Positions 36,571 through 46,382 of a DNA stretch of 64,000 nucleotides are shown in pieces. The stretch is from Geomonas silvestris (GTDB lineage: Bacteria; Desulfobacterota; Desulfuromonadia; Geobacterales; Geobacteraceae), in contig NZ_BLXX01000005.1 in NCBI RefSeq assembly GCF_014193515.1, forward strand, positions 1 through 64,000, read 5' to 3'. How positions within the stretch are numbered: the first letter of the stretch is position 1; every line of letters starts with the position of its first letter. Both the position numbers and the translations under genes were made by a program. The notes beneath the pieces are model-generated. The model made no database searches, was not told where the DNA came from, and saw only the letters and a program-made list of their open reading frames with translations.

Positions 36571-39411
36571 ATGAAGGAATCAACAGCAACCATACGCTAC
36601 CAAGGAGCGGCGGGGCGCCTTTTGGGCACGCTTTTTTCTCTCGTGCTCCTTTTGGGAGTCTTAAGCGGCACGGCGGGCGCGGCTTTGAAAGCCGTGGGGC
36701 CCATCGACCCGCTGACCTCGCTCCCCGCCTTCTACCAGGACTTGAGCAGCCTCGCGCTGCAGCCCTGTCTGGACCAGAACGGGTTCTGCATCCTGCCGCC
36801 GCCGTTCGACCCGTTGACCAGCGTCCCCTTGAGCCCGATCACCACGACCGGGCCGATCAACAGCACGAACCTGCCCGCGGAGGGGTTCTACTACTCCGCC
36901 GGGGCCCTGATGAACATCGAGGGTGGCGAGAAGGCACGGCTCGACTTCGTGCTGGAGTACGCCTTCCTCTCGGGGGTGGCCCCCACCCTGGGGCAGACCT
37001 TCCTGCGCACCGACCTGGCCAAGATGAGCAAGGGGCTCTTGACCCCCAACTCGACCTACCGGGTCACCCACCCCTACGGGAGCTTCACCTTCCGCTCGGA
37101 CGCCACCGGCAAGTCGATCAACGACGGCCCCAACGGCGTGACGGTGCGGCTCGAGGACCAGATCGGGGTGAACGCCGACTACTTCCCCCCCCTGTTCCAG
37201 GCGGCCCCCAACACCAACATCGGACCCTACCTGAGGCCCGCTGACGGCATCTTCCCGACCGCGCTGGTGAACGGGCAGGCCCACACCTACATCGGCGATG
37301 CGGTCACCCCGATCCCGGTAACCGGCGGACCCAACGGCAACATCTTCCGGATCGACCGGCTGGACGCTCTGGGTAACCCGGTCCCCGGCGCGAGCTGGTT
37401 CACCAACCTCTGGACCCTGGCCGGGCGCGTCTTCACCGACCCGATCGCCTCGCCGATGACCGTGAACCGGGCCACCTACGCCCGGGACGCCAGCAGCCAG
37501 CAGGTGGACATCTTCGCCTCCGCCGAGCGTGCCGCCATCCTGACCATCTCGGGGACCGGCATCGCCTCGACCACGCTGGACCAGGACGTCCCCAACACCG
37601 GGAAGTTCTTCGTGCACCTGCCGGTGCAGGCGCTCCCCGGCAGCCTGACCATCAGCAACTCGCTCGACCTGCCGGTGATCCCGCACCCGGTCCCGCTGGT
37701 TGACGAGGTGAACATCACCGAGTCCTTCTACAACCCGGACACCAAGGCGATCACGGTGCGCGCGGCGTCGCGCGACAAGCTGGCGCCGCTCCCCACCCTG
37801 AGCGTGCCGGCCTTCGCGACGCCCAACACGCTGGACGCCACCGGGACCGTGGTCCTCGCGCTGCCGCTCAACACCATACCGCCGCAGAGCATCACCGTGG
37901 TCTCCAGTAACGGCGGCACGGCAACCGCGCCGGTCAGCGTGGTGATCCCCCCGGCGCCGCCGGTTGCGGCGGATGACAGCGCGACCACCGCACTCAACAC
38001 GCCGGTCGTCATCGACGTGCTCTTAAACGACCTCTCCGCCGCACAACTCGACCCCGGCACGGTGCGCATCGTGAACGCCGCAGCCAACGGCAGCACCGTG
38101 GTGGCCCCCAACGGTTCGGTGATCTTCACCCCGGCCAGCAACTTCTCGGGGGCGACCAGCTTCGGCTACGACGTGATGGACAGCTTCGGCCAGCGCTCCA
38201 ACACCGCCACGGTGACCGTGAACGTCCTGTCGCCGCCGGCCCCGACCACGGTGGCCGACGCGGCGAGCACCACCCAGGGGATTGCGGTGACCATCAACGT
38301 GCTCGCCAACGACAGCGGGGTGATCAACCCGGCCTCGGTGCTGATCTCCACCCCATCCGCCAACGGCACTGCGCTGGCCAACCAAAACGGCAGCATCACC
38401 TTCACCCCGGCCGCCGGATTTACCGGCGTGACCAGCTTCGCCTACACCGTGGCGAGCCTCGCGGCCCAGCCGCTCACCTCGCAGCCGGCCACGGTCACCG
38501 TGACCGTGATCCCGCCTGCGGCCCCGCCAGCGCCGGTCGCGAACCCCGACAGCGCCTCGACCCTGACCGGCAGCGCGGTGACCATCCCGGTGCTCGCCAA
38601 CGACACCATCGGGGCACCCGGGGTGATCGACACCACCTCGGTGCTGATCGCCACCACTTCGGCTAACGGGCTGGCCGCCGCGAACCCGAACGGCACCGTG
38701 ACCTTCACGCCGGCCGCCGGCTTTGCCGGGACCACCAGCTTCAGCTACACGGTGGCCAACACCTCGGTCCCGGCGCTCAGGTCCAACGCCGCCACCGTCA
38801 CCGTGACGGTGAGCGCCCCGGCCCCGGCCCCGGTCGCCAACAACGACACCGCAACCACCACGGCCGGCACGGCGGTTAGCACCGCGGTCCTCGCCAACGA
38901 CACCATCGCGGCCCCCGGCGTGATCAACACCGGGTCGGTCCAGATCGTGAGCCAGTCGGCCAGCGGCAGCGCGGTCGCCAACGCAAGCGGCACCGTGACC
39001 TTCACCCCGGCCGCAGGCTTCACCGGAACCACCAGCTACAGCTATACCGTGGCGAACAGCTCGGTCCCGCCGCTTACCTCCAACACCGCCACGGTGACCG
39101 TCACCGTGAACGCGCTGGCGAGCCAGACCATCCAGGTGACCCGGGCCCAGTTCACCCTGTCGAGCGCCTCCTGGCGCATCGACGGCACCGTCACCCCGGC
39201 GCCGCCGGCCGGAACCACGCTCAGCATCTACAACTCCGCGCTGGTGGGCGGGCCGGTGCTGATCGGGAACCTCACCGTCGCCAACAACGGCAGCTTGACC
39301 TGGAGCTCGCCCAACGGCTCGCCGCAGCCCAACGCCGCGCGCCGGATCAGCATCCAATCGAACCAGAACCCCGCCACCAAGCTCGAGAACATCACGGTGA
39401 CGGTACGCTGA
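36571..39411 (+). CDS. Exported protein with four cadherin-like (Big_9) repeats
   Basis: A 946-residue protein with a signal peptide (about 1-37, LLGVLSGTAGAALKA). Residues about 40-440 form an unrecognised N-terminal region. Four repeats of about 95 residues follow, each with APVANPDSASTLTGSAVTIP-type starts, VLANDT and FTPAAGFTGTTSFSYTVA, the pattern of the cadherin-like/VCBS-type Ig fold. A last 80-residue domain ends LENITVTVR. No dockerin-like end and no heme motif are seen. It is first in the exported cluster and probably has a structural or adhesive role. GGGAGG precedes the ATG. Confidence 0.75.
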   Translation: MKESTATIRYQGAAGRLLGTLFSLVLLLGVLSGTAGAALKAVGPIDPLTSLPAFYQDLSSLALQPCLDQNGFCILPPPFDPLTSVPLSPITTTGPINSTNLPAEGFYYSAGALMNIEGGEKARLDFVLEYAFLSGVAPTLGQTFLRTDLAKMSKGLLTPNSTYRVTHPYGSFTFRSDATGKSINDGPNGVTVRLEDQIGVNADYFPPLFQAAPNTNIGPYLRPADGIFPTALVNGQAHTYIGDAVTPIPVTGGPNGNIFRIDRLDALGNPVPGASWFTNLWTLAGRVFTDPIASPMTVNRATYARDASSQQVDIFASAERAAILTISGTGIASTTLDQDVPNTGKFFVHLPVQALPGSLTISNSLDLPVIPHPVPLVDEVNITESFYNPDTKAITVRAASRDKLAPLPTLSVPAFATPNTLDATGTVVLALPLNTIPPQSITVVSSNGGTATAPVSVVIPPAPPVAADDSATTALNTPVVIDVLLNDLSAAQLDPGTVRIVNAAANGSTVVAPNGSVIFTPASNFSGATSFGYDVMDSFGQRSNTATVTVNVLSPPAPTTVADAASTTQGIAVTINVLANDSGVINPASVLISTPSANGTALANQNGSITFTPAAGFTGVTSFAYTVASLAAQPLTSQPATVTVTVIPPAAPPAPVANPDSASTLTGSAVTIPVLANDTIGAPGVIDTTSVLIATTSANGLAAANPNGTVTFTPAAGFAGTTSFSYTVANTSVPALRSNAATVTVTVSAPAPAPVANNDTATTTAGTAVSTAVLANDTIAAPGVINTGSVQIVSQSASGSAVANASGTVTFTPAAGFTGTTSYSYTVANSSVPPLTSNTATVTVTVNALASQTIQVTRAQFTLSSASWRIDGTVTPAPPAGTTLSIYNSALVGGPVLIGNLTVANNGSLTWSSPNGSPQPNAARRISIQSNQNPATKLENITVTVR

Positions 39412-39418
39412 CGCCCGA

Positions 39419-39447
39419 GCCGGGCCGGCCTTCAAGGCCGGCCCGGC
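39419..39447 (+). terminator. Hairpin between the cadherin-like and RCC1 genes
   Basis: GCCGGGCCGGCC, TTCAA, GGCCGGCCCGGC. It is very stable but has no T-run, so it may protect the mRNA end or attenuate rather than stop transcription. The next gene starts 55 bases later. Confidence 0.5.
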
Positions 39448-39501
39448 TTCCCCTGACGGCGCCGCCTGGGGCGGCGCACCGCTCCGCAGGGAGGATCTAC
39501 C

Positions 39502-42500
39502 ATGAAAACCTCATTGAACATGCTGCGCCGGGTGCTCCCCGCGCTTTTGATCTCGATCCTCCCGGGACTGGCCGCACCTTCCTGGGGGGCCACCCCTAAC
39601 CTCGCCGCCGGCGAGAGCCACAGCATCATCCTCAAGGCCGACGGCACCCTCTGGGCCAGCGGCGCGAACCTCTCCGGCCAGCTGGGCGACGCAAGCCGCA
39701 CCTCCCGCACTAGCGCGGTTCAGGTCGGCCTCGAGCAGGGGTGGGCCGGCGCGGCCGCCGGGGCCGAGCACACCCTCGCCGTCAAGAGCGACGGCACCCT
39801 CTGGGCCTGGGGGAATAACGCCTCCGGCCAGCTCGGCTCCCTCAGCGGTACCGGGACACCGGTCGGCACCCAGTCAAGCCCGCTCAGGATCGGCGCGGCA
39901 CGGGACTGGGGCGCCGTCGCCGCCGGGAGCGCCACCTCCTACGCCCTGAAGGCCGACGGCACCCTGTGGGCCTGGGGCGAGGGGGGGCTCGGGCAGCTCG
40001 GTAACGGCGCCACCGCGCGCCAGAACCAGCCGGTGCAGGTAGTGAACCCCGCCGGCGGGCGCTACCTCATGGTTGCCGCCGGCGCCGACCACGCCCTGGC
40101 CCTCATGGCCGACGGGTCCCTCTGGTCCTGGGGGAGTAACGCCTTCGGCCAGTTGGGGGCCGCCGGCAGCGATCCGGCCACCCCGCGCCAGGTCGTCCTC
40201 GCCGCTGCCGTTTCCGACAACGACTGGCGCGCCGTCGCCGCGGGGGGGAACTTCTCCCTCGCGTTAAAGGCGGACGGCACGCTCTGGAGCTGGGGGGACA
40301 ACGCGGCGGGGCAGCTGGGACTGGGTTCCACCCAGCCCCAGGCCGAGCCGGTGCAGGTGGGAAACGACCGGGACTGGGCGGCTCTGGCCGCCGGCGCCCT
40401 GCACGCGGTGGCGCTCAAGAGAAACGGCCGGGTCTACGCCTGGGGGGACAACAGCTCGGGGCAGCTCGGCAACGGGGGCTTGGGGCAGCTGAACGCCCCG
40501 GCGCCGGTCCCCGGCATCGGCAACCTGGTCGCGCTTTCCGCCGGCGCCTTCCATACCCTGGCGCTTTCCGCCGACGGCCGCAGCTGGGCCTGGGGGGGGA
40601 ACCTGGACGGCCAGCTTAACACCGGCAGCCAGACCGGGAGCCTCGCCCCGGCCGACGCGGGGAACGCGGGGCTTGGCTGGGTCGCCCTCGAGCCGGGAAA
40701 CCAGTTCACCCTGGCGCGCCGCTCGGACGGGAGCCTCTGGAGCTGGGGCGACAACACGAGCGGCCAGCTGGGGAACGGGACCCTCGCCACCCAGGCGACC
40801 CCCGCCGCGCTGGACGCGCGCCACGACTGGGCCGCCCACGCCGCCGGGTTCGGGCACGTGGTGGCGCTCAAGGCCGACGGCACCCTGTGGGCCTGGGGGG
40901 ACAACTCGAGCGGCCAGCTGGGGGACGGCTCCCGCAACCCGAGCACCTTCCCGATCCAGATCACCAGCACCAAGCCGACCTCGGCCGCCAACGACTGGGC
41001 CCAGCTGGCGGCGGGGGACTTCCACACCCTCGCCCTGAAGGGGGACGGCACCCTGTGGGCCTGGGGGGACAACTCGACCGGGCAGCTGGGGGACAACACC
41101 AACACCCCGATGGGGAAACAGCCCGAGCAGATCGTGACCGGCAACCCGGGCAACTTCGACAGCAACTGGATCGCCATCGCGGCCGGCGGCGGCCACTCGC
41201 TCGGGCTGCAGGCCGACGGGACCCTCTGGGCCTGGGGGGACAACAGCGACGGGCAGCTGGGCGACCCTGCGCTTTTGGGGAGCGTCAACTTCCCGAGCCA
41301 GCTCGTGAACTTCAACCCGCCCGCCGACAACCCCGGCTTCAACGGGAACTGGAAGGGGATCGCCGCGGGGTTCGCGCACTCGCTCGCGCTGCAGGCGGAC
41401 GGTACCGCCTGGGGCTGGGGGAGCAACTTCGACGGCCAGCTCGGTAACGCCGACGCGACCCTCCCGAACCCGCCGGGACAGCCCCAGCCGGTTCAGGTCG
41501 TAAACGCCGGCCCGGCCCCGTTCCTGGCGCTTTCCGCCGGCGACGCGCACAGCCTGGCGCGGAAGGCGGACGGGACGCTCTGGTCCTTCGGGCGCAACCT
41601 GGGCGGCCAGCTGGGTATCGGCAGCTTCGACAGCACCCCGGTGCCGCACCCGGTACCGCTTGCCGAAGCCACCGGCTCCTTCACCTGGAGCGCTTCCGGC
41701 ATCGGCGGCAGCCACAGCGTGGCGCTCATGGCCGACGGCACCCTGTGGGGATGGGGGAACAACTTCTCCGGCCAGCTGGGGGACGGCTCCGACCAGGACC
41801 GCAACCGCCCGGCCGCGCTCCTGGAGGGGTTCGCCAGCGCCCCGACGTCCCTCGACCTGGGGACCGCCTTCCTGGGGGGGGCGGGCCTTTCCGGGAACCT
41901 GAGCCTCGGCAACAGCGGCAACGGCAACCTCTTCGTGACCGGCATCACCATCTCGGGCGCCGACGCGGCGCAGTTCGCCGTGGACCCGGGGAGCTGCGGC
42001 CTGCAGCTCGCCTTCCTGGTCCCCGCCGGGGGGAGCTGCCAGCTCAAGGTGAGCTTCCAGCCCGGTGCTGCCAGCGGGTCCCGCAGCGCCCTTCTGGAGA
42101 TCGCCACCAGCGACCCGGTGGCGCCCAGGCGCCAGGTGGCGCTCGCGGCACTCGCCGCCCAGCACCAGATCACCCTTGCCGCCGGTCCCAACGGGAGCAT
42201 CTTCGGACCGGTGCTGGTGAACGAGAACGCCACCCCGAGCTACGGCATCGTGGCGGCCACCACCTTCCACGTGGCCGACGTCAAGGTGAACGGGGTATCG
42301 AAGGGGGCGCTCACCACCCTCACCCTGCCGCCGGTAACCGGCGACCTGACCATCGCGGCGAGCTTCGCCATCGACACCTTCCCGGTGAGCTTCGCCTCGG
42401 CGGGCAACGGCACCCTCTCGGGGACCCTGAGCCAGAGCGTCCCCTACGGTTCCGCCAGCGCCACGGTCACCGCCCTCCCGGCAACCGGCTACCACTTCGT

Positions 42501-43266
42501 AAACTGGACCGAGGGGGGAAGCATCGTGGGGACCAACGCCGCGCTCAGCGTCTCCAGCATCACCGCGGCGCGCAGCTTCACCGCCAACTTCGCCATCAAC
42601 AGCTACCCGGTGACCTTCGCCTCCGGCGGCAACGGCACCCTGACCGGCAGCGTGAGCCAGAGCGTCGTCCACGGCGCCTCGGCGACTACCGTGAGCGCCG
42701 TTCCGGCACTCGGGTACCACTTCGTGAACTGGACCGAGGCCGGGCAGGTGGTCGGGAGCGGCACCGCCCTCACCCTCGGCAACGTGACCGGGGCGCGCAG
42801 CGTCACCGCGAACTTCGCCATCGACACCTTCACGGTGAGCGCCGCAAGCGACGCCAAGGGGAGCGTCTCCCCGGCCGGGGTGAGCACCGTGAACTACGGT
42901 TCGAGCGTCACCTTCAGCTTCACACCCGCCGCCGGCTACCAGGTGGTGGACGTCCTGGTGGACGGGGTCTCCCAGGGGGCGCCCGGCTCCTACACCATCT
43001 CCAACGTGACCGCAAACGGCCACACGGTACAGGTGGTATTCATCCCCGACGGGGATCTAAACGGCGACGGCCAGGTTACCATCGCCGACGCTTTGATGGC
43101 CCTGCAGATCGCAGTAGGTCTGAACCAGCCCACACCGGCCCAACTGCGGCACGGTGACCTGGCGCCCCTGGATGTGAGCGGCATCCCGGCGCCAGATGCC
43201 CAGATTCAGGTGGCCGATGCCCTGGTCATCCTGAAAAAGTCGGTGGGGCTTACCTCCGGGTTCTAG
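39502..43266 (+). CDS. Exported RCC1 double-propeller protein with InlB-like repeats and a dockerin-like end
   Basis: A 1,254-residue protein with a signal peptide (to about residue 30). Fourteen RCC1-type repeats follow (DGTLWAWGDNSSGQLGD and variants, about every 50-60 residues, to about 780), enough for two seven-bladed propellers. A beta-sandwich linker (about 785-890) follows, then about four InlB-type B-repeats (GYHFVNWTEGGSIVGTN, FAIDTF). The last 70 residues are dockerin-like: DLNGDGQVTIADALMALQ, a spacer, then IQVADALVILKKSVG. The Ca-binding DLNGDGQ loop is intact; the second (APDAQIQVADA) is degenerate. GGGAGG precedes the ATG. Confidence 0.85.
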   Translation: MKTSLNMLRRVLPALLISILPGLAAPSWGATPNLAAGESHSIILKADGTLWASGANLSGQLGDASRTSRTSAVQVGLEQGWAGAAAGAEHTLAVKSDGTLWAWGNNASGQLGSLSGTGTPVGTQSSPLRIGAARDWGAVAAGSATSYALKADGTLWAWGEGGLGQLGNGATARQNQPVQVVNPAGGRYLMVAAGADHALALMADGSLWSWGSNAFGQLGAAGSDPATPRQVVLAAAVSDNDWRAVAAGGNFSLALKADGTLWSWGDNAAGQLGLGSTQPQAEPVQVGNDRDWAALAAGALHAVALKRNGRVYAWGDNSSGQLGNGGLGQLNAPAPVPGIGNLVALSAGAFHTLALSADGRSWAWGGNLDGQLNTGSQTGSLAPADAGNAGLGWVALEPGNQFTLARRSDGSLWSWGDNTSGQLGNGTLATQATPAALDARHDWAAHAAGFGHVVALKADGTLWAWGDNSSGQLGDGSRNPSTFPIQITSTKPTSAANDWAQLAAGDFHTLALKGDGTLWAWGDNSTGQLGDNTNTPMGKQPEQIVTGNPGNFDSNWIAIAAGGGHSLGLQADGTLWAWGDNSDGQLGDPALLGSVNFPSQLVNFNPPADNPGFNGNWKGIAAGFAHSLALQADGTAWGWGSNFDGQLGNADATLPNPPGQPQPVQVVNAGPAPFLALSAGDAHSLARKADGTLWSFGRNLGGQLGIGSFDSTPVPHPVPLAEATGSFTWSASGIGGSHSVALMADGTLWGWGNNFSGQLGDGSDQDRNRPAALLEGFASAPTSLDLGTAFLGGAGLSGNLSLGNSGNGNLFVTGITISGADAAQFAVDPGSCGLQLAFLVPAGGSCQLKVSFQPGAASGSRSALLEIATSDPVAPRRQVALAALAAQHQITLAAGPNGSIFGPVLVNENATPSYGIVAATTFHVADVKVNGVSKGALTTLTLPPVTGDLTIAASFAIDTFPVSFASAGNGTLSGTLSQSVPYGSASATVTALPATGYHFVNWTEGGSIVGTNAALSVSSITAARSFTANFAINSYPVTFASGGNGTLTGSVSQSVVHGASATTVSAVPALGYHFVNWTEAGQVVGSGTALTLGNVTGARSVTANFAIDTFTVSAASDAKGSVSPAGVSTVNYGSSVTFSFTPAAGYQVVDVLVDGVSQGAPGSYTISNVTANGHTVQVVFIPDGDLNGDGQVTIADALMALQIAVGLNQPTPAQLRHGDLAPLDVSGIPAPDAQIQVADALVILKKSVGLTSGF

Positions 43267-43294
43267 ATCTGCCAGCAGCTGCGGCGTCATCATC

Positions 43295-43334
43295 GGTGGC
43301 TGTCCGGGGTCCGAGCCGGGCAGCCACCATTTTT
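43295..43334 (+). terminator. Terminator after the RCC1 gene
   Basis: GGTGGCTG, a loop containing a secondary CCGG pairing, CAGCCACC, then ATTTTT. A second hairpin with seven T follows at about 43417-43450 (GCACCCGG ... CCGGGTGC), so transcription is stopped twice before the peroxidase gene. Confidence 0.75.
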
Positions 43335-43416
43335 CTCCGGGGCGGGCAGCGGCACGCCCTCCCGCTGGCCCGCCGTCATTTGACGGAGACGGAGCCGGGA
43401 GCAGCTCCCGGCCGCC

Positions 43417-43450
43417 GCACCCGGTCCGCCCGGCCGGGTGCCGTTTTTTT
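43417..43450 (+). terminator. Second terminator after the RCC1 gene
   Basis: GCACCCGG at 43417 pairs with CCGGGTGC ending at 43441; TTTTTTT follows two bases later. Confidence 0.7.
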
Positions 43451-43617
43451 GTCAGCGACAGATTCCGGGCAGTGCGCCGCATCCCGCGCGGCTCCTAGTG
43501 TTTACGGGGCGTTGCCGGGCGCAGCGCTTCAGGTGCCGACAACCTTTTGGCCTTGAGCGCACCGGCCACATCCGCCGCAACTTCCGCCCCTTAGCCGCCT
43601 GAGCGCTTCCGGGGGCG

Positions 43618-43634
43618 GTGGCGCGTTAATTGCT
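43618..43634 (+). promoter_or_regulatory. Sigma-54 promoter of the peroxidase gene
   Basis: GTGGCGCGTTAATTGCT: GG at 43620-43621, ten bases, GC at 43632-43633. It matches the consensus YTGGCACGrNNNTTGCW except at the leading Y, one base in the -24 block and the r position. It lies 60 bases upstream of the start codon, after two terminators. The nearest activator gene is 34723-36156. Confidence 0.8.
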
Positions 43635-43694
43635 AATGAAAAGGCTCGTTCCCGCCGATGTAGTACCCAGGACCCCCCTGCAAGAGGACACCGT

Positions 43695-46322
43695 ATGACC
43701 CGAGCAAACCTTGTGCGCCGGCTCTTAGCCGCGCTTATCTGCCTGTGCCTTTCCGGCACCAGCTTCGCGGAGGTGGTGCCGCCGCCGACCCTGTTTCCCT
43801 TGAACCAGATCCCGGTGCCGGAGCCGCCGAGCCTCTTTCAGTACCTGAAGAACAAGCCGGCGGCGATCCGCCTGGGGAAGGCCTTCTTCTGGGAGATGCA
43901 GGCGGGCAGCGACGGCATCGTCGCCTGCGGCAGCTGCCACTTCCACGCCGGAGCGGACAGCCGGCTCAAGAACACGGTGAACCCCGGGACCCGCGGCGGG
44001 GACACCACCTTCCAGGTGCGCGGCCCCAACGACACCCTGCAGCCGGGGGACTTCCCCTTCCACCAGCGCCAGAACCCCGAGTTCCAGGCCTCGCCGGTGC
44101 TGCGCGACTCCAACGACGTGGTGGGCTCCCAGGGGGTGACGCTGAACAGCTTCGTCGGCATCGTCTCCGGCTCGGCCGTGGATGACGGCGTCCCGGTGGC
44201 CGATCCCATCTTCCAGGCCGGCGGGGTCAACATGCGCCGGGTCACCGCCCGCAACGCCCCGAGCGTCATCGACGCCGTCTTCAACTTCAACAACTTCTGG
44301 GACGGCCGCGCGCACTTCGTCTTCAACGGCGAGAACCCCTTCGGCCCCCTGGATCCCTCGGCGGGGGTCTGGATCAACCAGAACAACACCCTTTTAAAGC
44401 AGCCCGTCCTGATCGAGTTCGCGAGCCTCGCCTCCCAGGCGACCGGCCCTCCGCTGGACGACACCGAGATGTCCTTCACGGGGCGCAGCTTCCCGCAGCT
44501 GGGGCGCAAGCTGTTAAGCCTCACCCCGCTCGGCAAGCAGCTGGTGCACCCCGGCGACTCCGTCCTGGGGACGTTCTCCAACTCGGTTAGGCAGCAAAAC
44601 GGCACCCCCAGCCCGGACAAGGGGCTCAGGGTGAGCTACCGGCAGCTGATCCAGGACGCCTTCCAGGACCAGTTCTGGAACTCGAGCCTCCTGACCCCCG
44701 CAGGCTACAGCCAGATGGAGGCGAACTTCGCCTTCTTCTGGGGGCTCGCCATCCAGCTCTACGAGGCGACGCTGGTCTCGGACCAGACCCCGTTCGACCG
44801 CTTCCTTGGGGGGGACCAGAACGCGCTCACCACCCAGCAGCAGGACGGCTTCAGCCTCTTCTTCGGCGCGGCCGGCTGCAGCGCCTGCCACATCAACAGC
44901 GAGCTCTCCTCGGCCTCGGTGCGCGCCTCCGGCTTTCTCACCAACGCAAGCCACGCCCTCATCGAGCCGATGACCGTGGCAAGCGGGCTGCAGGTGATCT
45001 ACGACAACGGCTTCAACAACACCGGGGTGCGCCCGACGGCCGAGGACATCGCCCGCGGCGGCAGCGCGCCCTTTGTGAACTCGGCCACCGGCTTCCCCTT
45101 TCCGCTCTCCTTCTCGGCCCTGGCCGAACTGCAGGCCCTAGGGACGCTCGCCTTCAACCCGAACCTCTTCCCGCTGGGCGCGCCGGTCACCCCGATCCTC
45201 CCCCCCCAGATCCGCGCCACCTTCCCGGTGGCGAACCAGGGGAACTTCAAGGTCCCGGGGCTGCGCAACGTCGAGCTCACCGCACCGTACTTCCACGACG
45301 GCGGGGTCCTCACCCTCGACGACGTGGTCGACTTCTACGTGCGCGGCGGCAACTTCCCGGTGGCCAACCAGGCGAGCCTCGATCCGGGGATCGTCGAGAT
45401 CGGCACCCTGCAGAACCAGCCGGCCAAGCAGGCGGCGCTGGTCGCCTTCTTAAAGTCGCTCACCGACGAGCGGGTGAGGGCGGAGAGCGCCCCCTTCGAC
45501 CACCCCGAACTCTTCGTCCCCAACGGGGACCCCGGCTTCATCAGCATCCCGGCCCGCGACGCCCTGGGGAACGCGGCAGCCTCCCTGCTCATCACCCTCG
45601 ACCCGGTGACCAGCCCCACCGGGCTGGCGAGCCAGTCGATCGGCGGCACGGTCGATGCCGGCTCCTCGGTGTCGGTCACCCTGGACACGGCGGCCGCGGT
45701 CGGGCCGGTGACCGTGAGCGGCACCCGCTGGAGCGCCCAGGTAACCGGCCTGGTGCGCGGCGCCAACACCCTCACCGTGACCGCCACCAACCAGGCCGGC
45801 GACTCCGCGAGCGTCAAGGGGAGCATCACCCTCTTGACCACCCCGGGGCTTACCCTGGACGCCATCCCCGCCGTCACGGCACGCGCCCAGCTCGTTATCG
45901 GCGGGAGCGTGGACGCCGGGCTCACCCCGGTCGTCGCGCTCAACAGCGCCGCCACGGCCGGACCGGTCACTACCAGCGTCGGCGGCACCCGCTGGAGCTG
46001 CACCATCTCGAACCTTGTCCCGGGCGCCAACATCATAACCGTGGTGGCGGTCGACGCCGCCGGGAACCTGGCCGTGCGCAGCGCCCAGGCCAAGTACGCC
46101 CCGAGCGACGGCGACCTGAACCTGGACGGGCAGGTGGACCTGGCCGACGCCCTGGGGGCGCTGCGCATCGCGGTGGGGGTCGACCAAGCCCCCGGCGCCG
46201 AGGCGAAGGCCCACGCCGACGTGGCCCCCCTGGTGAACGGGGCGCCGTCCCCCGACGGCGTGGTCGACCTGCTCGACGCCCTGGTGATCCTCAAGAAGGT
46301 GGTCGGGAGCCTCAACTTCTAG
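43695..46322 (+). CDS. Di-heme cytochrome c peroxidase-like protein with a dockerin-like end
   Basis: An 875-residue exported protein. After the signal peptide (to about 25) comes a MauG/di-heme peroxidase domain with two heme-binding sites, C78-GSC81-H82 and C395-SAC398-H399. It also has the family segment APSVIDAVFNFNNFWDGRA, and FKVPGLRNVELTAPYFHDG near 520. Two Ig-like domains (about 635-800) follow. The C-terminal 70 residues are dockerin-like: DLNLDGQVDLADALGALR, spacer, then VVDLLDALVILKKVVG. Usual members are about 350-600 residues, so the Ig and dockerin parts are additions. Its own sigma-54 promoter lies upstream. Confidence 0.88.
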   Translation: MTRANLVRRLLAALICLCLSGTSFAEVVPPPTLFPLNQIPVPEPPSLFQYLKNKPAAIRLGKAFFWEMQAGSDGIVACGSCHFHAGADSRLKNTVNPGTRGGDTTFQVRGPNDTLQPGDFPFHQRQNPEFQASPVLRDSNDVVGSQGVTLNSFVGIVSGSAVDDGVPVADPIFQAGGVNMRRVTARNAPSVIDAVFNFNNFWDGRAHFVFNGENPFGPLDPSAGVWINQNNTLLKQPVLIEFASLASQATGPPLDDTEMSFTGRSFPQLGRKLLSLTPLGKQLVHPGDSVLGTFSNSVRQQNGTPSPDKGLRVSYRQLIQDAFQDQFWNSSLLTPAGYSQMEANFAFFWGLAIQLYEATLVSDQTPFDRFLGGDQNALTTQQQDGFSLFFGAAGCSACHINSELSSASVRASGFLTNASHALIEPMTVASGLQVIYDNGFNNTGVRPTAEDIARGGSAPFVNSATGFPFPLSFSALAELQALGTLAFNPNLFPLGAPVTPILPPQIRATFPVANQGNFKVPGLRNVELTAPYFHDGGVLTLDDVVDFYVRGGNFPVANQASLDPGIVEIGTLQNQPAKQAALVAFLKSLTDERVRAESAPFDHPELFVPNGDPGFISIPARDALGNAAASLLITLDPVTSPTGLASQSIGGTVDAGSSVSVTLDTAAAVGPVTVSGTRWSAQVTGLVRGANTLTVTATNQAGDSASVKGSITLLTTPGLTLDAIPAVTARAQLVIGGSVDAGLTPVVALNSAATAGPVTTSVGGTRWSCTISNLVPGANIITVVAVDAAGNLAVRSAQAKYAPSDGDLNLDGQVDLADALGALRIAVGVDQAPGAEAKAHADVAPLVNGAPSPDGVVDLLDALVILKKVVGSLNF

Positions 46323-46347
46323 CCTCCCGGTCCTGTAACCCTCCTAA

Positions 46348-46382
46348 GGCGAGGGGCGCTCGGTGCGCCCCTCGCCTTTTTT
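46348..46382 (+). terminator. Terminator after the peroxidase gene
   Basis: GGCGAGGGGCGC, TCGGT, GCGCCCCTCGCC, then six T. Near-perfect intrinsic terminator. Confidence 0.88.

Noticed and set aside
40264-43023. Very long antisense frame (over 900 codons) opposite the RCC1 gene
   Set aside because: GC-rich repeat DNA makes the antisense phase open; the plus-strand gene has a signal peptide and recognisable domains.
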